A stretch of 64,000 bases of DNA from Actinomycetota bacterium. Lineage in GTDB: Bacteria > Actinomycetota > Thermoleophilia > Solirubrobacterales > 70-9. The notes under the pieces are model-generated. The model did no database searches. It was not told where the DNA came from and saw nothing but the letters and a program-made list of their open reading frames with translations. Position 1 is the first letter of the stretch. The number at the start of each line of letters is the position of its first letter. A program made the translations under genes and the position numbers. Location: contig JAFDWB010000078.1 of assembly GCA_018268675.1 (NCBI GenBank), forward strand, positions 1-64,000. The letters are read 5' to 3'. Below are positions 34,198-41,302 of this stretch, in pieces.

Positions 34198-34992
34198 TCA
34201 GATCGAGAGGCCGCCGTCGACCGCGACCGTCGTGCCGGTGATCGCGGCGGCGGCGGGGCCGCAGAGGAAGGCGATCGTGGCGGCGACCTCGGCGGGGTCG
34301 ATCAGGCGCTCGATCGGCTGCTGGGCGGCGAAGGCGGGGGCGCCGTCGAGGTCGTAGAGGCGGGCGCTCTCGGCGAGGATCGGGGTGTCGGTCGAGCCCG
34401 GGGCGACGGCGTTGGCGGTGATGCCGGTGCCGCGGAGGTCGGCGGCGAGGGCGCGGACGAAGCCGGCGACGCCGGCCTTGGCCGCGCAGTAGGCGGCGAG
34501 GCCGGGCAGGCCGCGGACGCCCGCGGTCGAGGCGGTGGCGACGAAGCGGCCGGCGCGGGGCTCGGGGCGGCGCAGGAGGGCCGGGATGCCGACCCGGGCG
34601 GCGACCATGACGGCGCCGAGGCAGACCTCGACGACGGCGTCCTCCTCGTCCTGCGCAAGCTCCCAGGCCGGCGCCCCACCGGCGATCACCCCGGCGTTGG
34701 CGACGATCGCCTCGAGTCCGCCCCACTCCTCCGCCGCGGCGACGACCGCCGCCATCGCCTCGGCGTCGGTGGCGTCGGCGAGGACGGCGCGCACGGGGGC
34801 CTCCACCTCGGCGTCGGCGACGTCGTTCGCGGCGTTGACAGCAGCCTCAAGCTCAGCCGCAGTCGCCATCGCGTAGGGCAGCCGCGGGTCGTCGGCGCCG
34901 CGATCGACGGCGAGCACCCTCCAACCATCGGCGGCGAGGGCGGCCACCGTCGCCGCCCCGATCCCGCGCCCGGCCCCGGTGACGATCGCCAC
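34198..34992 (-). CDS. mycofactocin-coupled SDR family oxidoreductase
   Basis: 264 residues. The cofactor loop is TGAGRGIGAATVAAL, with ATASTAG and YCAAKAGVAGFVRAL as active site. After the Rossmann acid (LAVDRGADD) it has the extra block PRLPYAMATAAELEAAV, the kind of insertion found in mycofactocin-dependent SDRs, where NAD is held tightly. It begins 5 bases after mftE on the same strand. It is a likely partner that passes electrons to mycofactocin; its alcohol substrate is unknown. Confidence 0.85.
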   Translation of the reverse strand: MAIVTGAGRGIGAATVAALAADGWRVLAVDRGADDPRLPYAMATAAELEAAVNAANDVADAEVEAPVRAVLADATDAEAMAAVVAAAEEWGGLEAIVANAGVIAGGAPAWELAQDEEDAVVEVCLGAVMVAARVGIPALLRRPEPRAGRFVATASTAGVRGLPGLAAYCAAKAGVAGFVRALAADLRGTGITANAVAPGSTDTPILAESARLYDLDGAPAFAAQQPIERLIDPAEVAATIAFLCGPAAAAITGTTVAVDGGLSI

Positions 34993-34997
34993 CCGGC

Positions 34998-35702
34998 TCA
35001 GCGCGCCGCCCCGATCGGCTCCGCCGCCCGGACGGCGGCGCAGAGGTCCTCGACCGCGGCCTCGAGCAGGGCGCGGCCCTCGGCGGCCGAGGCGCCGGTC
35101 GGGTCGCCGAGGACGCCGTTCGGCGACAACGCCCGCACGCCCTCGTCGCGGAGGTCGTCCAGCAGGTCCGCCAGCGGTGCGTCGTTGCCGGGCTCCCGTC
35201 TCGCGCCGACCCGCTCCGGGACCAGCGCCAGCATCAGCGAGGTCTCGGTGCGCCCGGCGTGCGCGTCGCCGCCGAAGCGGGGCGCGAAGGCGCGCGCGTC
35301 GCGGCCCTCGTGGCGCAGCCGCTCGACCGCCGCCGCGAGCGGCGCGGCGTTGCCGCCGTGGGCGCTGACGAAGACGAGGAGGTCGAAGGTCGCCGATGCC
35401 GAGCGCCCCAGCTCGAGCAGCACCAACTCGGTGGCCGCGGCGCCGATCGAGAGCGTCCCCGGGAACCCGGCGTGCTCGCCGCTCGACCCGTAAGGGACGG
35501 GCGGCGCCACGAAGGCCCCCGCGGTGCGCGCCGCGGCGGCCTCGGCGAGCGCCACCGCGATCGCCGAATCGGTGTCGAGCGGCAGGTGCGGGCCGTGCTG
35601 CTCGGTGGCGCCGAGCGGGACGAGCAGGGTCCTCGGTGCCGCGACGCGCGCCTCGACCTCCGGCCAGGTCGCGTCGGCGAGCCGGGTCGGAGCGCCGCTC
35701 AT
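34998..35702 (-). CDS. mftE: mycofactocin peptidase MftE (creatininase family)
   Basis: 234 residues. Metal and active-site motifs of the creatininase family are LGATEQHGPHLPLDTD, SSGEHAGFPGTLSIG, FVSAHGGNAAPLAAA, and the HAGRTETSLML Glu block. MftE releases the C-terminal Val-Tyr dipeptide from modified MftA. Its ATG overlaps the mftD stop. Confidence 0.93.
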   Translation of the reverse strand: MSGAPTRLADATWPEVEARVAAPRTLLVPLGATEQHGPHLPLDTDSAIAVALAEAAAARTAGAFVAPPVPYGSSGEHAGFPGTLSIGAAATELVLLELGRSASATFDLLVFVSAHGGNAAPLAAAVERLRHEGRDARAFAPRFGGDAHAGRTETSLMLALVPERVGARREPGNDAPLADLLDDLRDEGVRALSPNGVLGDPTGASAAEGRALLEAAVEDLCAAVRAAEPIGAAR

Positions 35703-36877
35703 CGCCGCGTGAAGCCGGGTGGGGTCAGGACGTCGGCGGGGACGAGGTCGGCGATCGACTCCCGCCCGAGACCGTTCAGCGTCTCCTCGATCCCGGCGCG
35801 GAAGATCTCCAGCACGTTCGCGACCCCGGCCTCGCCGCCCGCCGCCAGGCCCCAGAGGTAGGCGCGGCCGATCATCGCCGCGCGAGCGCCGAGCGCGAGC
35901 GCCTTGACCACGTCGGAGCCGCGCCGGAAGCCGCCGTCGATCAGCACCTCGACCTCCCCGCCGACCGCCTCGACCACGCCGGGCAGGTTGCGGATCGTCG
36001 CCGGCGTCCCGTCGAGGTTGTTGCCGCCGTGGTTGGACACCGAGATCGCGGTGGCGCCGATCGCGACCGCGCGGCGCGCGTCGTCGGGGTGGGTCACGCC
36101 CTTCAGCATGAAAGGACGGTCTCCCCCCCACTGGGCGCGCAGCCAGGCGAGGTCCTCCCAACTCGGCGGCGGCGTCCCCATCCACTCGCCGTAGGCGCCG
36201 AAGAAGGTCGGCGCCTCGCCGTCCGGCGGCGCCAGGTTCGGCGCGGTGAGGTCGGGAAGCTCGCCGGACTTCAGGTAGGCGGCGAGCCAGCGCGGCCGCG
36301 CCAGCGCCTGGGGCGCGAGGGCGGCCATCGCCTTCAGGTCGAGCCGCTCCGGGATCGCCGGGCTGCCCCAGTCGCGGCGGTGGGCGAAGGTCCAGTCGAC
36401 GGTCGCGATCAGCCCCGCCGCCCCGGCCGCCCGGGCCCGCTCGAGCACGCCCTCGATCCGCTCCCGCGAGCCGAGCCAGTAGACCTGGAAGAAGGTCCGC
36501 GGGTTCGCCGCGACCACCTGCTCGAGCGGCTTCGAGGCGAAGGAGCTGAGGCCCATCGCGGTGCCGGCCGACGCCGCGGCGCGGGCGACCGCGAGCTCGC
36601 CGTCGGGGTGGACCGCCTGCACCCCCGCCGGGGAGATCAGCACCGGCATCGCGAGCTCCTGCCCCATCACCGTGGTCGCCAGGGCGCGCCCGCCGCCGGC
36701 GCCGGTGGCGATCCGCGGGACGAGGCCGAGCTCGCGGAAGGCGCCGACGTTGTCGGCGAGCGTCGTCCCCGCCTCGGCGCCGGCGCGGATCGCGGCGAAG
36801 ACCGAGGACGGCAGCCGGCGGCGGGCGCGGCGGCGCGCCTCCTCGACCGACTCGAACCATTCGCGGCTCGAGGCCAT
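35699..36877 (-). CDS. mftD: mycofactocin FMN-dependent oxidase MftD
   Basis: 392 residues. An alpha-hydroxy-acid oxidase fold with FMN: LISPAGVQAVHPDGELAVAR, SSFASKPLEQVV, MLKGVTHPDDARRAVAIGA, SNHGGNNLDGTPATIRNLP (active-site His) and IDGGFRRGSDVVKALALGA. MftD oxidatively deaminates the Val-Tyr-derived lactam to give the redox-active alpha-keto amide. ATG at 36877 lies 3 bases after the mftC stop. Confidence 0.95.
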   Translation of the reverse strand: MASSREWFESVEEARRRARRRLPSSVFAAIRAGAEAGTTLADNVGAFRELGLVPRIATGAGGGRALATTVMGQELAMPVLISPAGVQAVHPDGELAVARAAASAGTAMGLSSFASKPLEQVVAANPRTFFQVYWLGSRERIEGVLERARAAGAAGLIATVDWTFAHRRDWGSPAIPERLDLKAMAALAPQALARPRWLAAYLKSGELPDLTAPNLAPPDGEAPTFFGAYGEWMGTPPPSWEDLAWLRAQWGGDRPFMLKGVTHPDDARRAVAIGATAISVSNHGGNNLDGTPATIRNLPGVVEAVGGEVEVLIDGGFRRGSDVVKALALGARAAMIGRAYLWGLAAGGEAGVANVLEIFRAGIEETLNGLGRESIADLVPADVLTPPGFTRR

Positions 36878-36880
36878 CGC

Positions 36881-38038
36881 CTAGGCCCGGGCCAGGAAGT
36901 CGGCCAGCGGGTTCTCGTCGCAGACCTTCGCCGGCGGGCGCGCCGGGGGACGCACCCGCGAGTGGTCGACGGCGGGCGCCGGGATCGCGACCTCCGCCCC
37001 GCGCGCCGCGAGCAGCCTTTCGCCGTGGCCGAGCGCGCACTCGGGGTCGGGCCCGTCGAGCGGCAGGCCGGTGAAGAACTTGGCCGCCATGCAGCCGCCG
37101 CGACAGGCGTCGTAGTGGCCGCAGGACTCGCAGGCGCCGCCGGACCGGGGCGCGCGCAGCCGCGCGAAGAGCTCCGAATCGCGCCAGACGCCCTCGAAGC
37201 CGCGTGGCTCGCGCACGTTGCCGGCGAGGAACTCCTGGTGGATCGCGAAGGGGCAGGCGTAGACGTCGCCGACCGGGTCGATCAGGCAGACGACGCGCCC
37301 GGCGCCGCAGAGGTTCAGGCCCGGCAGCGCCTCACCGTAGGCGGAGAGGTGGAAGAAAGAGTCGCCGGTCAGCACCTCCTCGCCGTGCTCCAGCAGCCAC
37401 ATATATAGGGAGCGCTGCTGCTCCGCGGTCGGGTGAAGGTCGTCCCAGACGTCGGCGCCGCGGCCCGAGGGACGCAGCCGGGTGATGCGGAGCTGGGCCC
37501 CGTAGCGGTCGGCGATCGCCTTGAAGGCGTCGAGCTGGCCGGCGTTCTGGCGGGTGACGACGACCGAGATCTTCGGCCGCTCGAACCCGGCCGCGGCGAG
37601 CCGCTCGAGCGCCCCGAGCGCGGTGTCGAAGGAGCCGGGGCCGCGGACCGCGTCGTTGACCGCGGCGGTCGCGCCGTCGATCGAGACCTGCACGTCGACG
37701 TAGTCGGAGGCGGCGAGGCGGGCGGCGGCCGCGGCGTCGATGCGGCTGCCGTTGGTGGAGAACTTGACCCCGACGTTGTGCGCGGCCGCGTGGTCGAGCA
37801 GCTCCCAGAAGTCCCGCCGCACGGTCGGCTCGCCGCCGCCGACGTTGACGTAGAAGACCTGCATCCGCTCGAGCTCGGAGATCACCGCCTTCGCCTCGGC
37901 GGTGGTCAGCTCGCGCGGGTCGCGCCGGCCCGAGGAGGAGAGGCAGTGGACGCAGGCGAGGTTGCAGGCGTAGGTCAGCTCCCAGGTGATGCAGATCGGC
38001 GCCGCGAGGCCTGCCTCGAACTCCTCCACGAGCCTCAT
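36881..38038 (-). CDS. mftC: mycofactocin radical SAM maturase MftC
   Basis: 385 residues. The radical SAM cluster is CNLACVHC, with GGGEPTVRRDFWEL and STNGSRIDA following. The SPASM region supplies further cysteines: LCGAGRVVCLIDPVGDVYAC, GACESCGHYDACRGGC and DPEC. MftC decarboxylates the C-terminal Tyr of MftA and cross-links it to Val, in complex with MftB. ATG 38038 overlaps the mftB stop. Confidence 0.97.
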   Translation of the reverse strand: MRLVEEFEAGLAAPICITWELTYACNLACVHCLSSSGRRDPRELTTAEAKAVISELERMQVFYVNVGGGEPTVRRDFWELLDHAAAHNVGVKFSTNGSRIDAAAAARLAASDYVDVQVSIDGATAAVNDAVRGPGSFDTALGALERLAAAGFERPKISVVVTRQNAGQLDAFKAIADRYGAQLRITRLRPSGRGADVWDDLHPTAEQQRSLYMWLLEHGEEVLTGDSFFHLSAYGEALPGLNLCGAGRVVCLIDPVGDVYACPFAIHQEFLAGNVREPRGFEGVWRDSELFARLRAPRSGGACESCGHYDACRGGCMAAKFFTGLPLDGPDPECALGHGERLLAARGAEVAIPAPAVDHSRVRPPARPPAKVCDENPLADFLARA

Positions 38039-38307
38039 ATGCGGACGATCATCTCGGTCTCGGCGAGGGTGGCGAGCGCGCGGCGGTAGCTCGGCAGCTC
38101 CGCCTCGGGGACGCCCGCGGCGCGGCAGGCCGCGATCGGGTCGGGCGCCGCCTCGAGGCCCTCGACCACGTCCAGCAGCCGCCGGCTCTTCAGGAACGAG
38201 AGCCGGCGGCTGCCGAAGTGGTAGGCGAGGGCGCCGAAGCGCTCCGGCCGCAGGGCGACCTGGGGGTGGAGCCGCCAACGGCCGCCGAGGTCGACTTCCG
38301 CGCTCAA
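38035..38307 (-). CDS. mftB: mycofactocin peptide chaperone MftB (RRE protein)
   Basis: About 90 residues, matching PqqD-like MftB: WRLHPQVALRPERFGALAYHFG, RRLSFLKSRRLLDVVEGL and VPEAELPSYRRALATLAETEM. It binds the MftA precursor and presents it to MftC. There is no ATG or GTG in the right place; TTG at 38307, 16 bases after the mftA stop, is the best start. Translation may depend on coupling to mftA. Confidence 0.92.
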   Translation of the reverse strand: MSAEVDLGGRWRLHPQVALRPERFGALAYHFGSRRLSFLKSRRLLDVVEGLEAAPDPIAACRAAGVPEAELPSYRRALATLAETEMIVRI

Positions 38308-38323
38308 CGTGTGCCGGCGGCGC

Positions 38324-38443
38324 CTAGTAGACGCCGCACATCCCGTCGATCGAGACGTCCTCGACCAGCAGGTCCTGCTCGACCAGGTGGTCGTCCTCAC
38401 TCTCGCCTGCCGGCGTGGCGGGCTCGTTCGGCGCAGGTCCCAT
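38324..38443 (-). CDS. mftA: mycofactocin precursor peptide MftA
   Basis: A 39-residue gene. It starts MGPAPNEPATPAGESEDD and ends LLVEDVSIDGMCGVY, the diagnostic IDGxCGVY tail in which Val-Tyr is cross-linked and released. GAGGAGG is placed 6 bases before the ATG. It leads mftBCDE and the SDR on the minus strand and is divergent from mftR, with the palindrome between them. Confidence 0.96.
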   Translation of the reverse strand: MGPAPNEPATPAGESEDDHLVEQDLLVEDVSIDGMCGVY

Positions 38444-38481
38444 GCGATCCTCCTCGGTGCGATTGGATGTCCCGCGGAGAC

Positions 38482-38502
38482 TTATAGCACCTGGTGCCAT
38501 AA
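38482..38502. promoter_or_regulatory. MftR operator candidate
   Basis: TTATAGCACC-T-GGTGCCATAA, a 21-base palindrome with one mismatch, ends directly at the mftR ATG (38503) and lies 38 bases upstream of mftA. It should allow one TetR dimer pair to control both divergent operons. Confidence 0.65.
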
Positions 38503-39096
38503 ATGTCGATAGGAAGACCCCCCACCACCAGCCACGAGGAGATCGAACGGGCCGCGCTCGAGCTCTTCGCCACCCGCGGCTTCGAAGCGACGACGGTCGA
38601 CGACGTCGCCGCGGCGATCGGGATCTCCAGGCGCACCCTGTTCCGCTACTTCCCCTCCAAGAACGACATCGTCTGGGGTCAGTTCGGGCAGGTGATCGAG
38701 CGGCTCCGCGCCCACCTGGCCGAGGGCGAGGGCCTGCCGCTGATGGAGGCGCTGCGGCGCGCCGCCGTCCTCTCCAACCGCTACCCGGCCGACCAGCTCC
38801 CCGACCTGCGCCGGCGCCTGACGCTGATCACCTCCGCCCCGGCCCTGCAGGCCAACTCGATGCTGCGCTATGCGGCCTGGCGCGGGGCGGTCGCCGAGTG
38901 GGCGGCGGGGCGGCTCGGGATGGCGAGCGACGACATCGTCCCGGAGGCGATCTCGCAGGCCGCGCTCGGCGCCTCGATCGCCGCCTTCACCCGCTGGGTC
39001 GAGCATCCGCGGGAGGATCTCGAGGCGCTCCTCGACCAGGCCTACGCGGTGCTCGGCGCCGCGCCGCCGGAGCCCGGCCGTCGCGGCGGCCGATGA
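38503..39096 (+). CDS. mftR: TetR-family mycofactocin regulator MftR
   Basis: 197 residues. HTH: IERAALELFATRGFEATTVDDVA, IGISRRTLFRYFPSKNDIVW. The ligand domain includes LRAHLAEGEGLPLMEALRRA and AAFTRWVEHPREDLEALLD, as in MftR proteins. Characterised mycobacterial MftR represses the mft genes and responds to long-chain acyl-CoA. It is divergent from mftA and coupled by ATGA to mftF. Confidence 0.93.
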   Translation: MSIGRPPTTSHEEIERAALELFATRGFEATTVDDVAAAIGISRRTLFRYFPSKNDIVWGQFGQVIERLRAHLAEGEGLPLMEALRRAAVLSNRYPADQLPDLRRRLTLITSAPALQANSMLRYAAWRGAVAEWAAGRLGMASDDIVPEAISQAALGASIAAFTRWVEHPREDLEALLDQAYAVLGAAPPEPGRRGGR

Positions 39097-40454
39097 GCGC
39101 GGGGCCCTCGACCTACCGGCTCGGCGCGGGGACCTGGCGGAGCCCCGGCGGGCGGGTCCTGGTCGGCGGCTCGCCGCCGCGTCTCGTCCGCCTCGGCGCG
39201 GCCGGCGCCGTCGCCCTCGACGCGGCGCTGGCGGGACGCGGCGCCCCCGGGGCGACCGCCCTGACGCGCCGGCTGGTCGGGTACGGCCTGCTCGATCCGG
39301 TCGCCGGGCCGGCCGACGGTGAGGTGACCTTCGTCGTCCCCACCCGCGACGGCGGCCCCGCGCTCGCCGACCTGGTCGCCGCGCTGGCGCCGTACGGCCC
39401 GGTGATCGTCGTCGACGACGGCTCGGGCGACGGCTCCGCGGCGCTCGCCCGTCGCCGCGGCGCGCAGGTCGTCGCCAACGAGGGCGAGCGGGGTCCGGCG
39501 GGCGCCCGCAACACCGGCCGCCGGCTCGCCCGCACCGAGTTCGTCGCCTTCGTCGACGACGACTGCCGGGTGGCGGGCGACTGGGTCCGGCCGCTGGTCG
39601 GGCTGCTCGCCCGCGACCCGGGCCTCGCCCTCGTCGCGCCGCGGGTCCGCGGGACCGACGGCGGCGGCCGGCTGGCGCGCTGGGAGCGGGTCCGCTCGGC
39701 GCTCGACCTCGGGCGCGAGAGCGGCCTGGTCGGGCCGGGACGCCGCGTCGCCTTCGTGCCCGCCGCCGCGCTGGTCGCCCGCCGGGCGGCCCTGGAGGAG
39801 CTCGGGGGCTTCGACGAGGCGCTCCGCTTCGGCGAGGACGTCGACCTGGTCTGGCGGGCGGCCGCCGCCGGCTGGTCGGTCCGCTACGCGGCGGAGGTCG
39901 AGGTGCGCCACCCCCCGCGGGCGACGCTCGCCTCCCGCGCCCGCCAGCACTTCGACTACGGCGGGTCGGCCGCCCCGCTCGAGCATCGCCACCCGGGCGC
40001 CGCGGCGCCGCTGCGACCCCACCGGCTGATGCTCCCGGCGATCCTCCTGGGGGGCGGGTCGCCCGGCGGGGCGCTCGCCGCCGCGCTGGCGTTGGCGGGG
40101 ATCGCGGCCGCCCGGCAGGAGGGCACCCGGGTCCGCCTCCTCGTCGCCCTGCTGGCGCTCGAAGCCGAGGTGACCGGCGGCCGCGAGCTCGCCCGCGCGG
40201 CCGCGCGCGAGTGGCTGCCGCTGAGCATTCTCGCGGCGACCGTCTCCCGCCGCGGCCGCCGCCTCGCCCTCGCCGCCCTGGCGATCGACCTCGGTGCCGC
40301 GACCGCGCCCGACCCGGCCGCGGCACCCCTCAACTGCCTGTTCCGGCTCGCCGACAACGCCGCCTACGCGGCCGGGGTCTGGCGCGGCGCCCTGTCGCGG
40401 CGCTCCGCCGGCGCCCTGCTGCCGAGCCGGCGCCCGGCCCGGAGCCCCTCGTGA
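39093..40454 (+). CDS. mftF: mycofactocin glycosyltransferase MftF
   Basis: 453 residues. An N-terminal MftF-specific region (TYRLGAGTWRSPGGRVLVGG) precedes a GT2 domain with VVDDGSGDGSAALARRRG, GPAGARNTG and the metal motif AFVDDDCRV; LEELGGFDEALRFGEDVDL-type acceptor block follows. The C-terminus has two or more hydrophobic segments, so it is probably membrane bound. It adds the beta-1,4 glucose chain to mycofactocin. It is next to mftR instead of after mftE, unlike mycobacteria. Confidence 0.93.
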   Translation: MSAGPSTYRLGAGTWRSPGGRVLVGGSPPRLVRLGAAGAVALDAALAGRGAPGATALTRRLVGYGLLDPVAGPADGEVTFVVPTRDGGPALADLVAALAPYGPVIVVDDGSGDGSAALARRRGAQVVANEGERGPAGARNTGRRLARTEFVAFVDDDCRVAGDWVRPLVGLLARDPGLALVAPRVRGTDGGGRLARWERVRSALDLGRESGLVGPGRRVAFVPAAALVARRAALEELGGFDEALRFGEDVDLVWRAAAAGWSVRYAAEVEVRHPPRATLASRARQHFDYGGSAAPLEHRHPGAAAPLRPHRLMLPAILLGGGSPGGALAAALALAGIAAARQEGTRVRLLVALLALEAEVTGGRELARAAAREWLPLSILAATVSRRGRRLALAALAIDLGAATAPDPAAAPLNCLFRLADNAAYAAGVWRGALSRRSAGALLPSRRPARSPS

Positions 40455-40460
40455 CGGCGC

Positions 40461-41231
40461 TCAGCCGACGCGCACCGGGCGGCTCGACGCGGTCTTCGAC
40501 CCGGCGGCGTTGGCCGCGGTGACCCGGCAGACGACCCGGTGGCCGCGGAGCGAGCGACGGACGGCCATCGTCGAGGCCGAAGAGACGCTCTTGCCGCGCC
40601 CGTCGACGTACCAGCCGTAGCCGATGCCGGTCGGCGCGCCTGACCAGCTGCCCGGGTGGCAGGTCAGCGTGTTGCCGCGGCGGGTGATCCACGGAGCGCG
40701 GACGGCGGCAGGGGCGGCGGCGGTCGGCGCGGGCGGGACCGAGCCCTGGGTCGATCCTGGCGTCGACGTGCCGGTGGACCCCGCCGTCACGTTGCCGCTC
40801 AGGTGAGCGGTGGCGAAGGTGGAGAAGTCGCCATTCACGTAGCCGCAGAGCAGGTAGGTGCCGGGTCCGGTGAAGGTGATCTTGAAGGGCTGGCTGAAGC
40901 TCGGCCCGGTGCCGACCTGGAATCCCCCCGCGGGGCTGACCCAGGACTCGTTGCCACCGGAGTGCATCGCGTTCGCGCTCTCGGTTTCGAAGTTGGGGGC
41001 GCAGGTGGGATCGGAGGCGGCGTTCTTGACGAAGATGTAGATGTCGAACCCGAACATCGTGTCTTCGGGATTGAGGGTTCCACTGGCGGTGAAGTTGGTC
41101 GCCTGCCCGACCACCGCGGTCGGGTCGTTCTGAACCAGCGTCAGCGTCTCGCCCGCGGCCTTGGCGCGGCCGGCCGTGAGCGCGAGGGCGGCGGTCGCCA
41201 GGAGGGCGAGGGCGAAGAGTCGGCGGGGCAT
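40461..41231 (-). CDS. secreted protein of unknown function with C-terminal Ig-like module
   Basis: 256 residues. MPRRLFALALLATAALALTA ending in AKA is a signal peptide. A beta-rich domain (VQNDPTAVVGQATNFTASG, TFTGPGTYLLCGY) is followed by a Ser/Thr/Pro linker and a short domain with ITRRGNTLTCHPGSWSG and GYGWYVDGRG, similar to the Ig-like repeats in the protein at 10943-12643. Upstream ATGs at 41264 and 41273 are also possible. The function is unknown. Confidence 0.7.
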   Translation of the reverse strand: MPRRLFALALLATAALALTAGRAKAAGETLTLVQNDPTAVVGQATNFTASGTLNPEDTMFGFDIYIFVKNAASDPTCAPNFETESANAMHSGGNESWVSPAGGFQVGTGPSFSQPFKITFTGPGTYLLCGYVNGDFSTFATAHLSGNVTAGSTGTSTPGSTQGSVPPAPTAAAPAAVRAPWITRRGNTLTCHPGSWSGAPTGIGYGWYVDGRGKSVSSASTMAVRRSLRGHRVVCRVTAANAAGSKTASSRPVRVG

Positions 41232-41302
41232 TGAAATACGTGGGAGGAGACGGTTGGATTTCATGCAGCGCATGCTTGACGGGGCCGCTCAACGAACGCT
41301 CA

